Below, piece after piece: positions 17,709 through 25,574 of a stretch of DNA of 64,000 bases. Location of the stretch: the NCBI RefSeq assembly GCF_005160265.1, contig NZ_CP039865.1, forward strand, positions 892,828-956,827, written 5' to 3'. The first letter of the stretch is position 1. Every line of letters starts with the position of its first letter. The DNA is from Phreatobacter aquaticus (GTDB taxonomy: Bacteria > Pseudomonadota > Alphaproteobacteria > Rhizobiales > Phreatobacteraceae). A program made the position numbers and the translations under genes. The notes beneath the pieces are model-generated. The model did no database searches. It had not been told where the DNA came from and worked only from the letters and a program-made list of their open reading frames with translations.

Positions 17709-18974
17709 ATGCATCATTTCGCCTACCGCTCCGGCATCATGCATGCCGAGGACGTTGCCCTTGACCGCATCGCGGACGAGGTCGGGACGCCCTTCTACTG
17801 CTATTCCACGGCCACGCTGGAGCGGCATTACCGGGTGTTCTCGGAGGCCTTCGCGGGCCTGGACAGCCTCGTCTGCTATGCGATGAAGGCCAATTCCAAC
17901 CAGGCGGTGATCAAGACCCTCGCCCGGCTTGGCGCGGGCATGGATGTCGTCTCCGGCGGCGAACTGAAGCGCGCGATCGCCGCCGGCGTCCCCGGCGAGC
18001 GGATCATGTTTTCCGGCGTCGGCAAGACGCGCGAGGAGCATCGCGCCGCGCTCGAGGCCGGCGTCTTCTGCATCAATGTCGAGAGTGAACCGGAGGTGCT
18101 TCAGCTCTCCGAAGTCGCAACATCGCTCGGGCGGACCGCCCACATCTCGTTCCGCGTCAATCCGGATGTGGATGCCAGAACCCACGCCAAGATCTCGACT
18201 GGCAAGAAGGGTGACAAGTTCGGCATCCCGATCTCCACCGCCCGCGAGGTCTATGCCCGGACCGCCAAGCTGCCCGGCATCCGCATTGCCGGCATCGACA
18301 TGCATATCGGCTCGCAGATCACCGACCTGCAGCCCTTTGACGACGCCTATGCCCTGCTCGCCGAATTCGTGCAGACGCTGCGCGCCGACGGCCATGTCAT
18401 CGACCATGTCGATGTCGGCGGCGGCCTCGGCATTCCCTACAAGGACGACAACGAGCCGCCGCCCGAGCCAGCGCGCTATGCCGAGGTGGTCCGCCGCCAC
18501 ACGGCGAGCCTCGGCACCAAGGTGATCATGGAGCCCGGCCGCATGATGGTGGGCAATGCCGGCATCCTCGTCACCCGCGTCATCTACGTGAAGGAGAACG
18601 AAGGCCACACCTTCGTCATCGTCGACGGCGCGATGAACGACCTGATCCGCCCGACGCTCTACGACGCCCATCACGAGATCAAGCCGATCGTCGAGCCGAA
18701 GGCTGGCGCGCCGAAGCCGAAGGTCGATGTCGTCGGCCCGATCTGCGAAAGCGGCGACTATCTGGCGCTCGGCCGCAAGCTGCCGGTGGTCAAGCCCGGC
18801 GACCTGCTCGCAGTGATGACCGCCGGGGCCTATGGCGCGGTGCAGGCCGGCACCTACAACACCAGGCCCTTGTCGCCCGAGATTCTGGTCAACGGCGCGG
18901 ACTATGCCGTGGTGAGACCCAGGGTCGATGCCGAGCAGATCATCGCCATGGACAGGCTTCCCGCATGGCTGTGA
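17709..18974 (+). CDS. lysA: Diaminopimelate decarboxylase
   Basis: PLP-dependent decarboxylation of meso-diaminopimelate to L-lysine, the last step of lysine synthesis. A fold-type III barrel with the PLP lysine Lys60 in CYAMKANSNQAV, HIGSQITDLQPF, VDVGGGLGIPYKD and EPGRMMVGNAG. The C-terminal domain has the catalytic-site CESGD (GPICESGDYLALGR) and AVMTAGAYGAVQAGTYN. 421 residues, complete. It starts 5 bases after the lipoprotein gene and is followed 28 bases later by a glycosyltransferase gene. Confidence 0.97.
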   Translation: MHHFAYRSGIMHAEDVALDRIADEVGTPFYCYSTATLERHYRVFSEAFAGLDSLVCYAMKANSNQAVIKTLARLGAGMDVVSGGELKRAIAAGVPGERIMFSGVGKTREEHRAALEAGVFCINVESEPEVLQLSEVATSLGRTAHISFRVNPDVDARTHAKISTGKKGDKFGIPISTAREVYARTAKLPGIRIAGIDMHIGSQITDLQPFDDAYALLAEFVQTLRADGHVIDHVDVGGGLGIPYKDDNEPPPEPARYAEVVRRHTASLGTKVIMEPGRMMVGNAGILVTRVIYVKENEGHTFVIVDGAMNDLIRPTLYDAHHEIKPIVEPKAGAPKPKVDVVGPICESGDYLALGRKLPVVKPGDLLAVMTAGAYGAVQAGTYNTRPLSPEILVNGADYAVVRPRVDAEQIIAMDRLPAWL

Positions 18975-19002
18975 CCCCCAGCGAGACGCCGGGAGGCTGC
19001 GG

Positions 19003-20046
19003 GTGAATGGGGCTTTGCCCCGGGTTTCGATTGTCGCGCCCTGCTTCAACGAGGCAGAGGGCCTTCAGGAATTCTATCGGCGTTGCAGCCTGGCCTGCTC
19101 GGACGCGGTCGGCGGAGACCACGAGATCGTCCTGGTCGATGACGGCTCGACCGATGCCACCTGGCCGTTGATCGAAGCCCTTGCCCGCGCCGACGAGCGG
19201 GTGGTCGGCCTGCGGCTCCTGCGCAACCATGGCCATCAGCTGGCGTCGTCAGCGGGTCTTGCGGCAGCGCTTGGCGAGCGCGTTCTGCTGATTGACGCCG
19301 ACCTGCAGGACCCGCCCGAACTGCTCTCAGCCATGATGCGTGAGATGGATCAGGGCGCCGACGTGGTCTATGGCCTGCGCACCGGACGGGATCGCGAAAG
19401 CTGGTTCAAGCGGACCTGCGCGAGCCTGTTCTACCGGTCCCTGTCCTGGCTCACCGACACCGCCATTCCCCGCGACACCGGCGACTTCAGGCTGATGTCG
19501 CGCACCGTTGTCGATGCCTTCCTGCTCATGCCGGAGCAGCACAGGTTCATCCGCGGCATGGTCAGCTGGATCGGCGGGCGCCAGGTGGCCATGCCCTATC
19601 AGCGCGAAGGCCGCTACGCTGGCACCACCAAATATCCGTTCCGGAAGATGGTGCGCCTCGCCATCGACGCGGTGACAAGCTTTTCCACCCGACCGCTCAG
19701 GATCGCCACCTGGAGCGGCCTCGTCTTCGCATTCCTGGCGCTCGGCGTCCTCGGCTACAGTCTGGTCCAATGGGCCCGCGGCTCTGTCATCGACGGTTGG
19801 ACCAGTCTCATGGCCGCGACCTCGCTGTTCGCCGGCGTCCAGCTTCTGGTTCTGGGCATCCTCGGCGAATATCTCGGTCGCCTGGTCCAGGAGAGCAAGA
19901 ACCGCCCGCTGTTCCTCGTCGGCGCCGTGCGGCGCGGCGACAAGCTCCATGCCGTCTCGGCCGAGTTCTCGCGGCTCCCGCCTTCGCAGCAGCACACGAT
20001 CCGCGGCACCTGGCGCAGTGCCGGTGCGCCGCCGGACAGGCCCTAG
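19003..20046 (+). CDS. GT2 glycosyltransferase, GtrB/bactoprenol type
   Basis: Family 2 glycosyltransferase that probably transfers a sugar from a nucleotide donor to undecaprenyl phosphate. The GT-A domain has VSIVAPCFNEAEGLQEFY, VLVDDGSTDATW, the DxD region LLIDADLQDPPELLS and DTGDFRLMSRTVVDAF. Two C-terminal transmembrane helices (about residues 228-255 and 262-290) end in an ILGEYLGRLVQESKNRP amphipathic segment, as in GtrB. The start is GTG 19003 with GGGAGG just upstream. It leads a three-gene set with GtrA and a polytopic protein. Confidence 0.88.
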   Translation: MNGALPRVSIVAPCFNEAEGLQEFYRRCSLACSDAVGGDHEIVLVDDGSTDATWPLIEALARADERVVGLRLLRNHGHQLASSAGLAAALGERVLLIDADLQDPPELLSAMMREMDQGADVVYGLRTGRDRESWFKRTCASLFYRSLSWLTDTAIPRDTGDFRLMSRTVVDAFLLMPEQHRFIRGMVSWIGGRQVAMPYQREGRYAGTTKYPFRKMVRLAIDAVTSFSTRPLRIATWSGLVFAFLALGVLGYSLVQWARGSVIDGWTSLMAATSLFAGVQLLVLGILGEYLGRLVQESKNRPLFLVGAVRRGDKLHAVSAEFSRLPPSQQHTIRGTWRSAGAPPDRP

Positions 20047-20048
20047 CC

Positions 20049-20444
20049 TTGCGCCGCATCGTCGCCTTCGCGGCCGTCGGCGTGGTCAACACGCTGGTCG
20101 ACTTTCTGGCCTTTCTGCTGCTCACCCGCTGGTTTGGCGTGGCGGCGCTTCTGGCCAATGTCGCGAGCTTCAGCCTGGGCGCGGCCAACAGCTATGTTCT
20201 CAACCGGCTGGTGACCTTTCCGGATGCGGCGGCACCCCTTGGTTCGGCCGCAACCATCGTGCGTTTCGCTGTGGTCACGCTGGTTGGTCTGGGCATGTCC
20301 TCGATGGCGCTGGCTGCAGGACTTGCCCTGTCCCTTGGTGACCTGGCCGCCAAGGTCGTGTCGATTGCCGCGACTTTCGCCAGCGGCTTTGTGCTGAACC
20401 GATATGTCGTCTTCCGGCCGGTCAGGCCCTCGGAGAACCCCTGA
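20049..20444 (+). CDS. GtrA-family flippase-like membrane protein
   Basis: A 131-residue protein with four predicted membrane helices (IVAFAAVGVVNTLVDFLAF, LLANVASFSLGAANSYVLN, a third near residue 80, a fourth near 110) and the family signature NSYVLNRLVTF plus FVLNRYVVFRP. GtrA proteins are thought to flip undecaprenyl-phosphate-linked sugars to the periplasm. It starts with TTG at 20049, three bases after the GT2 stop. Its stop is one base away from the next ATG, so all three genes are probably translated together. Confidence 0.85.
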   Translation: MRRIVAFAAVGVVNTLVDFLAFLLLTRWFGVAALLANVASFSLGAANSYVLNRLVTFPDAAAPLGSAATIVRFAVVTLVGLGMSSMALAAGLALSLGDLAAKVVSIAATFASGFVLNRYVVFRPVRPSENP

Positions 20445-20445
20445 C

Positions 20446-22101
20446 ATGAGCGGCGCCCGACGCATCAACCGCACAATCGAGATGCGCATCGCTCTTGCCG
20501 CCGCTGTCTTCGCGGTCCTCGCGCCGTCGCTCTTCGTCGCGAACCCGCCCCTTGGCGACTTTGCCAATCATGCGGCCCGCCTTTGGCTGCTGGCCGGGGG
20601 TGCGAACCTGCCGCCGCTCGACACGATCTACGAGGTGCGCTGGAGCCAGGCGACCACCAATGTGGCCGTGGACGCCGTGGCGACGGCCATCGGACAGCTG
20701 ATCCCGATCTCGATCGTCAGCTCCGCGCTCGTCGCCCTGTCCTTTCTGCTGCCCCCTCTCGGAGCCGCGCTGCTCAACATGGCGATCTTCCGGCGGACCC
20801 ATTGGTGGCAGATCCTGATCTTCCTGTTCGCCTGGGGCTACAGTTCGATCCACGGCCTGATGAATTTTCACATCGGGCTCGGACTTGCCTTGCTGGCGGC
20901 GGCTCTCGACGTCAGCCTCGACAAGCTCGGCCCCTGGGCGAGGCTGGCGCTGCGGATCGCGTGCGCAGGACTGCTCTTCTCGGTTCACGCCTTTGCGCTG
21001 GCATTCTATCTGGCCCTGATCGGGGCCCTGGTGCTTGGCCGCGATCTGGCCGAGCTGGCAAGCGTGCGGGGCTTGTGGTCGCGGGGCCTCAAGACGGCGA
21101 TCGCCGTTCTGCCGCTGCTGCTGCTGCCCGTCGCGATGATGCTTGCGTCATCGGCCCTGCCGGGCGCCCATCTGGCAGCGGACGCGACAGGTCCCCAGGC
21201 CCCGCCCGACCAGTTCGGCATCCACTGGGACACTCCCAGCGTGATCGAGCGTCTGGGGATCACGCTGATCCCGATCCGGACCTACAACCATTTTGTCGAC
21301 CTCTTTTTCCTCATCTGCCTCGCCGTGCCGTTTTTCCTTGCCATGGCGAAACGGCGGCTTGCCCTGCATGGCGGCCTCTTCCTCGTCGCCCTCATCCTCG
21401 TGGTGGCGTCGCAGTTCATGCCGCTCGGCATGAACGGAACTTGGTGGCTGGAGAAGCGGCTGCCCAACATGGCCGCGCTGATGATGGCGGCATCGCTGCA
21501 GCCGCTGGTTGCCTCATTCGGGCGGCGCGGTCGCATAGCGGTCGTAGCGGCCTTGCTCGTCCTGTCCGTCCGGGCGACCTGGATCGCTCATGCCTGGAAC
21601 GCAGGGACGGCCGGCACGCTGGCCGTCGAACGCGTGCTGACGCATGTGCCGCCCGGTGCGGCGGTTCTCCCGATGCAGAACATTCCGCACCGCGATCAGG
21701 CCATTTGGCATGGGCCCTTTGGGCTGTTCACCTATGGCGAGCCGACCTATCGGCATCTCCCGACGCTTGCCATCGTGCAGCGGCGCGCTTTCGTGCCCAT
21801 GCTGTTCACCGCCGCCGGCAAGCAACCGGTGACTGTTCGTCCGCCCTGGAGCGAGATCGCCGTGCCGGAGGGTGACATTCCCTCACCCTCCGTGCTCGGA
21901 GAACCTGAGGTCATCGCGTACAGATTTCCCTACCTCGCCTTCTGGCGGACACGGTTCGACTATCTCCTGCTGCTCAACGCCGACATGGCGGACGGCATGG
22001 GTCCGCTGCCGGACGATCCCGCGCTGACCCTCGTCGCCGACGAAGGCTTTGCCCGGCTCTACCGGATCGTCAGGTCCGAACCGCCGGCGGTTCGCCGCTG
22101 A
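20446..22101 (+). CDS. Polytopic membrane protein, possible GT-C type transferase
   Basis: 551 residues with about ten hydrophobic helices and a periplasmic-looking C-terminal part. The first helix starts at residue 13 (MRIALAAAVFAVLAPSLF), followed by a loop with PPLGDFANHAARLWLL. That first-loop acidic/aromatic arrangement resembles GT-C transferases, but I do not recognise the family. By analogy with gtrA-gtrB-gtr(type) sets, it could be the transferase that uses the flipped lipid-linked sugar, or another envelope component. It begins one base after the GtrA stop. Function is inferred from context only. Confidence 0.7.
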   Translation: MSGARRINRTIEMRIALAAAVFAVLAPSLFVANPPLGDFANHAARLWLLAGGANLPPLDTIYEVRWSQATTNVAVDAVATAIGQLIPISIVSSALVALSFLLPPLGAALLNMAIFRRTHWWQILIFLFAWGYSSIHGLMNFHIGLGLALLAAALDVSLDKLGPWARLALRIACAGLLFSVHAFALAFYLALIGALVLGRDLAELASVRGLWSRGLKTAIAVLPLLLLPVAMMLASSALPGAHLAADATGPQAPPDQFGIHWDTPSVIERLGITLIPIRTYNHFVDLFFLICLAVPFFLAMAKRRLALHGGLFLVALILVVASQFMPLGMNGTWWLEKRLPNMAALMMAASLQPLVASFGRRGRIAVVAALLVLSVRATWIAHAWNAGTAGTLAVERVLTHVPPGAAVLPMQNIPHRDQAIWHGPFGLFTYGEPTYRHLPTLAIVQRRAFVPMLFTAAGKQPVTVRPPWSEIAVPEGDIPSPSVLGEPEVIAYRFPYLAFWRTRFDYLLLLNADMADGMGPLPDDPALTLVADEGFARLYRIVRSEPPAVRR

Positions 22102-22168
22102 ACGGCGGATTGACCGCAGTGCAGCATTGGGGCTAGGCGAAGCGACCCCGCCCCCGAGGAGATGACCC

Positions 22169-22840
22169 ATGCTGCCCACACGTCTCGTCGATGGATATGC
22201 TGCCTTCCTTGATGGCCGCTTCCCGCAGGAATCCAACCGCTATCAGGAACTGGCCCGCGAGGGGCAGAGCCCGAAGACCATGGTGATTTCCTGCTGCGAC
22301 AGCCGCGTCTCGCCGGAAGTGATCTTCGATGTCGGCCCCGGCGAACTGTTCGTCGTCCGCAACGTCGCCAATCTCGTGCCGCCCTATGCCCCCGACGGCA
22401 ACCAGCACGGCACATCGGCGGCGCTCGAATTCGCCGTCCAGGCCTTGCGTGTGGCTGACATCGTGGTGCTCGGCCATGCCCGTTGCGGCGGCATCCGCGC
22501 TGCCGTGGCCGAGGATGCGGAACCGCTGTCGCCAGGTGATTTCATCGGCAAGTGGATGTCGATGATCGCGCCCGCCATCGACAGTGTCGGCCCGCGCGGC
22601 GCTCGCTCCATGGCCGATTATCTGGCCAACCTGGAGCGCGCCTCGGTCGCCACCACGCTGAAGAACCTGCGCACCTTCCCGTGCGTCCGCATTCTGGAAG
22701 ACCGTGGCAAGCTGAGGCTGCATGGCGCCTTCTTCGGCGTCGAGACCGGCCAGCTCAGCGTGCTCGACGAGGCGACAGGCGTGTTCTCGCCTGTGCTTGA
22801 CCGGCCGGGCAAGGTCTTCTCCTGCGATCAGGTGGCGTGA
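22169..22840 (+). CDS. Beta-class carbonic anhydrase
   Basis: Reversible hydration of CO2. The 223 residues contain the zinc and catalytic ligands in the expected order: Cys42-x-Asp44-x-Arg46 in SCCDSRVSPE, then His103 and Cys106 in LGHARCGGIR. GPGELFVVRNVANLVPP and HGTSAALEFAV are also diagnostic. It starts with ATG 22169 (MLPTRLVDGYAAFL), GAGGAGATG nearby supplying a ribosome site. A single gene, convergent with the LysE gene whose stop is 12 bases away. Confidence 0.95.
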   Translation: MLPTRLVDGYAAFLDGRFPQESNRYQELAREGQSPKTMVISCCDSRVSPEVIFDVGPGELFVVRNVANLVPPYAPDGNQHGTSAALEFAVQALRVADIVVLGHARCGGIRAAVAEDAEPLSPGDFIGKWMSMIAPAIDSVGPRGARSMADYLANLERASVATTLKNLRTFPCVRILEDRGKLRLHGAFFGVETGQLSVLDEATGVFSPVLDRPGKVFSCDQVA

Positions 22841-22852
22841 GGCCCCCTCACG

Positions 22853-23434
22853 TCAGCGCAGAAGCGGCAACACGATCATCGTCACGGCAAAGGTACCGAC
22901 GCCCGCTGCCCCGACACGCGGAATGAGCCGGGCATGGCCGGAACGGCCGGCGGCTGCGCCGAGCGTGTGACCGATACTGATCCAGCCCAGCGCGACCATC
23001 GCGCAGAGGCCTGAGAACGCAGCGAGATAGGCCATGACATGGTCCGCGTCGAACGGCACGACCGCCACGGCGAAGACGATGGCCTTCGGATTGAGCAGCG
23101 TCGTCAGAAAGATCTGCCCCGGTTTCACCAGGGCAGCGGATCGCGCGACCTGCGCCGCACCAGCCCGCCAGAGGCGCCAGGCAACGAGGGCGAGATAGAG
23201 GCCGACAGCGATCCTGAGGCCGATCCCGATCGCCGGGGCGGCGGCAATGACCGGCCCAAGAAGCAAGCCGATCGAGAGGATCGCCAGGAGGTATCCGAGA
23301 TTCTCGGCGAGGATGAGACGGAATGCGTTGCGCCATCCTGATGCCGCTCCTGCCGTCGCGAGGAGCGTGTTGGTCGGACCGGGTGTTCCCAGAAGGGTCA
23401 GCACGGTCAGGGCAAACAGCAGGGGATCATGCAT
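22853..23434 (-). CDS. LysE/RhtB-family amino-acid exporter-like protein
   Basis: A 193-residue inner-membrane protein with about six helices. The N-terminal LTLLGTPGPTNTLLATAGA corresponds to the conserved PGP-x-N motif of the LysE/RhtB family, and FLTTLLNPKAIVFAVAVVPF to the second NPK motif. The substrate is unknown; members export lysine, threonine, homoserine or unrelated compounds. It lies 98 bases downstream of the YciI gene on the same strand. Confidence 0.85.
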   Translation of the reverse strand: MHDPLLFALTVLTLLGTPGPTNTLLATAGAASGWRNAFRLILAENLGYLLAILSIGLLLGPVIAAAPAIGIGLRIAVGLYLALVAWRLWRAGAAQVARSAALVKPGQIFLTTLLNPKAIVFAVAVVPFDADHVMAYLAAFSGLCAMVALGWISIGHTLGAAAGRSGHARLIPRVGAAGVGTFAVTMIVLPLLR

Positions 23435-23532
23435 GTGGCGGGGGCCGGGACGGAGCTTCCTTGGCTGATCGGCGATCAGCCCTTGTCAGCGGCAATAAAA
23501 GCCCGCAGCCGCCGAGACGTCCTTGGTCTCGA

Positions 23533-23832
23533 TCAAAGCATGACCTCGCCATAGCAGGGCGCCTTGCCCCAGACTGCCAGCCGATAGCCCTTGCGCAGAC
23601 CGAGCGTGAAATAGGGATCGGCCTCGACGAGAGCGACTGCTTCCTCGCGGCTCTCGACCTCCAGCACCCACAGGCCGCCGGTGAACCAGGCGCCCGGCTC
23701 TGGCCGCAGGCCGCCACCGATCAGGATCCGGTCGGCATGGGCGGCAAGATAGTCGAAATGCGCCTGGGCATGGTTCTGCCGCACCCAGGCGGCGGTTTCG
23801 TCATCGTCGAACAGCACAATCCAGCGGGCCAT
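23533..23832 (-). CDS. YciI-family protein
   Basis: A 99-residue ferredoxin-like-fold protein of the YciI family: MARWIVLFDDDETAAW, HFDYLAAHADRILIGGGL with the conserved His and Asp, and a FTGGLWVLEVESREEAVALVEADPY-type end split over two strands. YciI-like proteins are small putative enzymes with unknown substrate. ATG 23832 is preceded by GGAGCCCGTG; a GTG one codon earlier is an alternative. Confidence 0.8.
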   Translation of the reverse strand: MARWIVLFDDDETAAWVRQNHAQAHFDYLAAHADRILIGGGLRPEPGAWFTGGLWVLEVESREEAVALVEADPYFTLGLRKGYRLAVWGKAPCYGEVML

Positions 23833-23886
23833 CACGGGCTCCTATCGGCCGAGACTCCTGGGTGACATGATGGGCGGGCATCTCAT

Positions 23887-24070
23887 CCCACCCCGACCGC
23901 GCTCGCGCGCGATCGACCCTCCCCCTCCAGGGGAGGGTGAAGATGGACCCCCTCGCATGGGGCGACGTCCCCGCCGATCAAGCGTGAACACAAATGTGAG
24001 ACTCGGCGCACACCTTCACCCTCCCCTGGAGGGGGAGGGTCGGCGCCCATGCGGGCGCCGGGGTGGGGTG
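23887..24070. repeat. Intergenic inverted-repeat element, family C
   Basis: Left arm CCCACCCCGACC followed by GACCCTCCCCCTCCAGGGGA. Right arm is the complement, TCCCCTGGAGGGGGAGGGTC, and ends CGGGGTGGGG. Each arm also folds on itself (CCCTCCCCCTCCAGGGGAGGG). About 75 unrelated bases separate the arms. It sits between the YciI gene and asd. Confidence 0.75.
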
Positions 24071-24102
24071 TTGGCTGGACAGGTGGTCTTGGCGACGGCC
24101 GA

Positions 24103-25140
24103 TCAGGCCGCAGCCTTAGCCCGCGGCTTGATCAGCTTGCGGTTGACCAGCACTTCCGCGATCTGCACCGCGTTCAGCGCCGCGCCCTTGCGCAGGTTGT
24201 CCGAGACGCACCAGAAGGCGAGACCGTTCTTGACGGTCGCGTCCTCGCGGATGCGCGAAATATAGGTCGCGTCCTCACCGGCGGCGTCGAGCGGCGTCGA
24301 ATAGCCGTGGTCCTCGTGCTTGTCGACGACCAGCAGGCCCGGCGACTGGCGCAGCAGCTCGGTCGCTTCCTTGACGCTGATCGGCTTCTCGCACTCGATG
24401 TTGACGGACTCGGAATGGCCGATGAACACCGGAACGCGCACGCAGGTGGCGGTCAGCTTGATCTTCGGGTCGAGAATTTTCTTGGTCTCGACATTCATCT
24501 TCCACTCTTCCTTCGTGTAGCCGTCCTCCATGAACACATCGATGTGCGGGATGACGTTGAAGGCGATGCGGGCCGGGAACTTCTTCTGCTCCGGGTCCTT
24601 CATCGAGTAGAGCGCCTTGGTCTGGCGGTCGAGTTCGTCCATGCCGTCCTTGCCGGCGCCCGACACCGACTGATAGGTCGAGACGACGACGCGGGTGATG
24701 CCGAAGCGGTCATGCAGCGGCTTCAGCGCAACGACCAGCTGAGCGGTGGAGCAGTTCGGATTGGCAATGATGTTGCGCTTGGTGAAGCCGGTGATGGCAT
24801 CGGCATTCACTTCCGGCACGATCAGCGGAACGTCTGAATCGTAGCGCCAGGCGCTGGAATTATCGATCACCACGCAGCCCTGGGCGGCGATCTTCGGCGA
24901 CCATTCCTTCGACACGGTACCGCCGGCCGACATCAGGCAGATGTCGGTGTCGGAGAAGTCGTAATTCTCCAGCGCCTTCACCTTCAGCGTCTTGTCGCCG
25001 AAGGACACTTCCTGGCCGATCGAGCGGCGCGAGGCGAGCGGCACGACCTCGGAGACGGGAAACCCGCGCTCTTCGAGGATGGCGAGCATTTCGCGGCCCA
25101 CATTGCCCGTGGCACCGGCGACGGCAACCTTAAAACCCAT
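24103..25140 (-). CDS. asd: Aspartate-semialdehyde dehydrogenase
   Basis: NADPH-dependent reduction of aspartyl phosphate to aspartate semialdehyde, entering lysine/DAP, threonine and methionine synthesis. In 345 residues: Rossmann start VAVAGATGNVGREMLAILEE, LMSAGGTVSKEW, catalytic cysteine in IANPNCSTAQLV, and substrate/catalytic region FIGHSESVNIE. ATG 25140 opens MGFKVAVAG, matching homologues; the upstream extension is unsupported. The C-terminal LINRKLIKPRAKAAA-like tail is basic. With lysA at 17.7 kb, two lysine-pathway genes are in this window, not in one operon. Confidence 0.97.
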   Translation of the reverse strand: MGFKVAVAGATGNVGREMLAILEERGFPVSEVVPLASRRSIGQEVSFGDKTLKVKALENYDFSDTDICLMSAGGTVSKEWSPKIAAQGCVVIDNSSAWRYDSDVPLIVPEVNADAITGFTKRNIIANPNCSTAQLVVALKPLHDRFGITRVVVSTYQSVSGAGKDGMDELDRQTKALYSMKDPEQKKFPARIAFNVIPHIDVFMEDGYTKEEWKMNVETKKILDPKIKLTATCVRVPVFIGHSESVNIECEKPISVKEATELLRQSPGLLVVDKHEDHGYSTPLDAAGEDATYISRIREDATVKNGLAFWCVSDNLRKGAALNAVQIAEVLVNRKLIKPRAKAAA

Positions 25141-25263
25141 GGCGATTGTCCCTAGCTGTCTCAACTCTCCCCCGGGATGCGGAACCCTTCGGAGCGTGGC
25201 CCTCCAGGGTTCCGTGGCGCCCATCTCCCCGTCGGGGGAGCACCCGGAAGCGAGGACGAAGCG

Positions 25264-25431
25264 TCAGCCTGCCGTACCGCCTTTGGCGGTCGGCTTGGTT
25301 TTCGTCGTCGTCGTTTTCGAGCGCGCGAAAGCCATGGGGCCTGGAAAGTCCTCGGCGGAAGTGCCGTTGAGGGTCAGGGTGAAACACCAGCAGGCGGCAA
25401 AAGTCAATGCGAATCGCTGGTAACCGTGCAT
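25264..25431 (-). CDS. Doubtful small hypothetical protein
   Basis: A 55-residue frame upstream of asd with a hydrophobic segment (FALTFAACWCFTLTL) and a basic, threonine/lysine-rich tail (SKTTTTKTKPTAKGG). No ribosome site is evident and no family is recognised. It is the only candidate in the 25141-25574 gap; the rest of that gap shows nothing clear. Confidence 0.25.
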   Translation of the reverse strand: MHGYQRFALTFAACWCFTLTLNGTSAEDFPGPMAFARSKTTTTKTKPTAKGGTAG

Positions 25432-25574
25432 TGAGACGGTGGGCACGGCGGGCCTTGGCGCGACAATTCGCGGCGGCCGGTGCCGGATGGCGGCCTTGGC
25501 TTTTCCGGGGCTCCGCCGCAGTTTGGCCGGGAACGTCATGTCATCACCATGGCGCCCCACATTCGAGTGACGAC

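Noticed and set aside
19003-22101. gtr-type cassette as a prophage remnant.
   Set aside because: Lies in an uninterrupted housekeeping context after lysA with host-like composition and no phage or att sequences.
23887-24070. Repeated blocks considered as a CRISPR array.
   Set aside because: Only two inverted, not direct, arms; no regular spacers and no cas genes.
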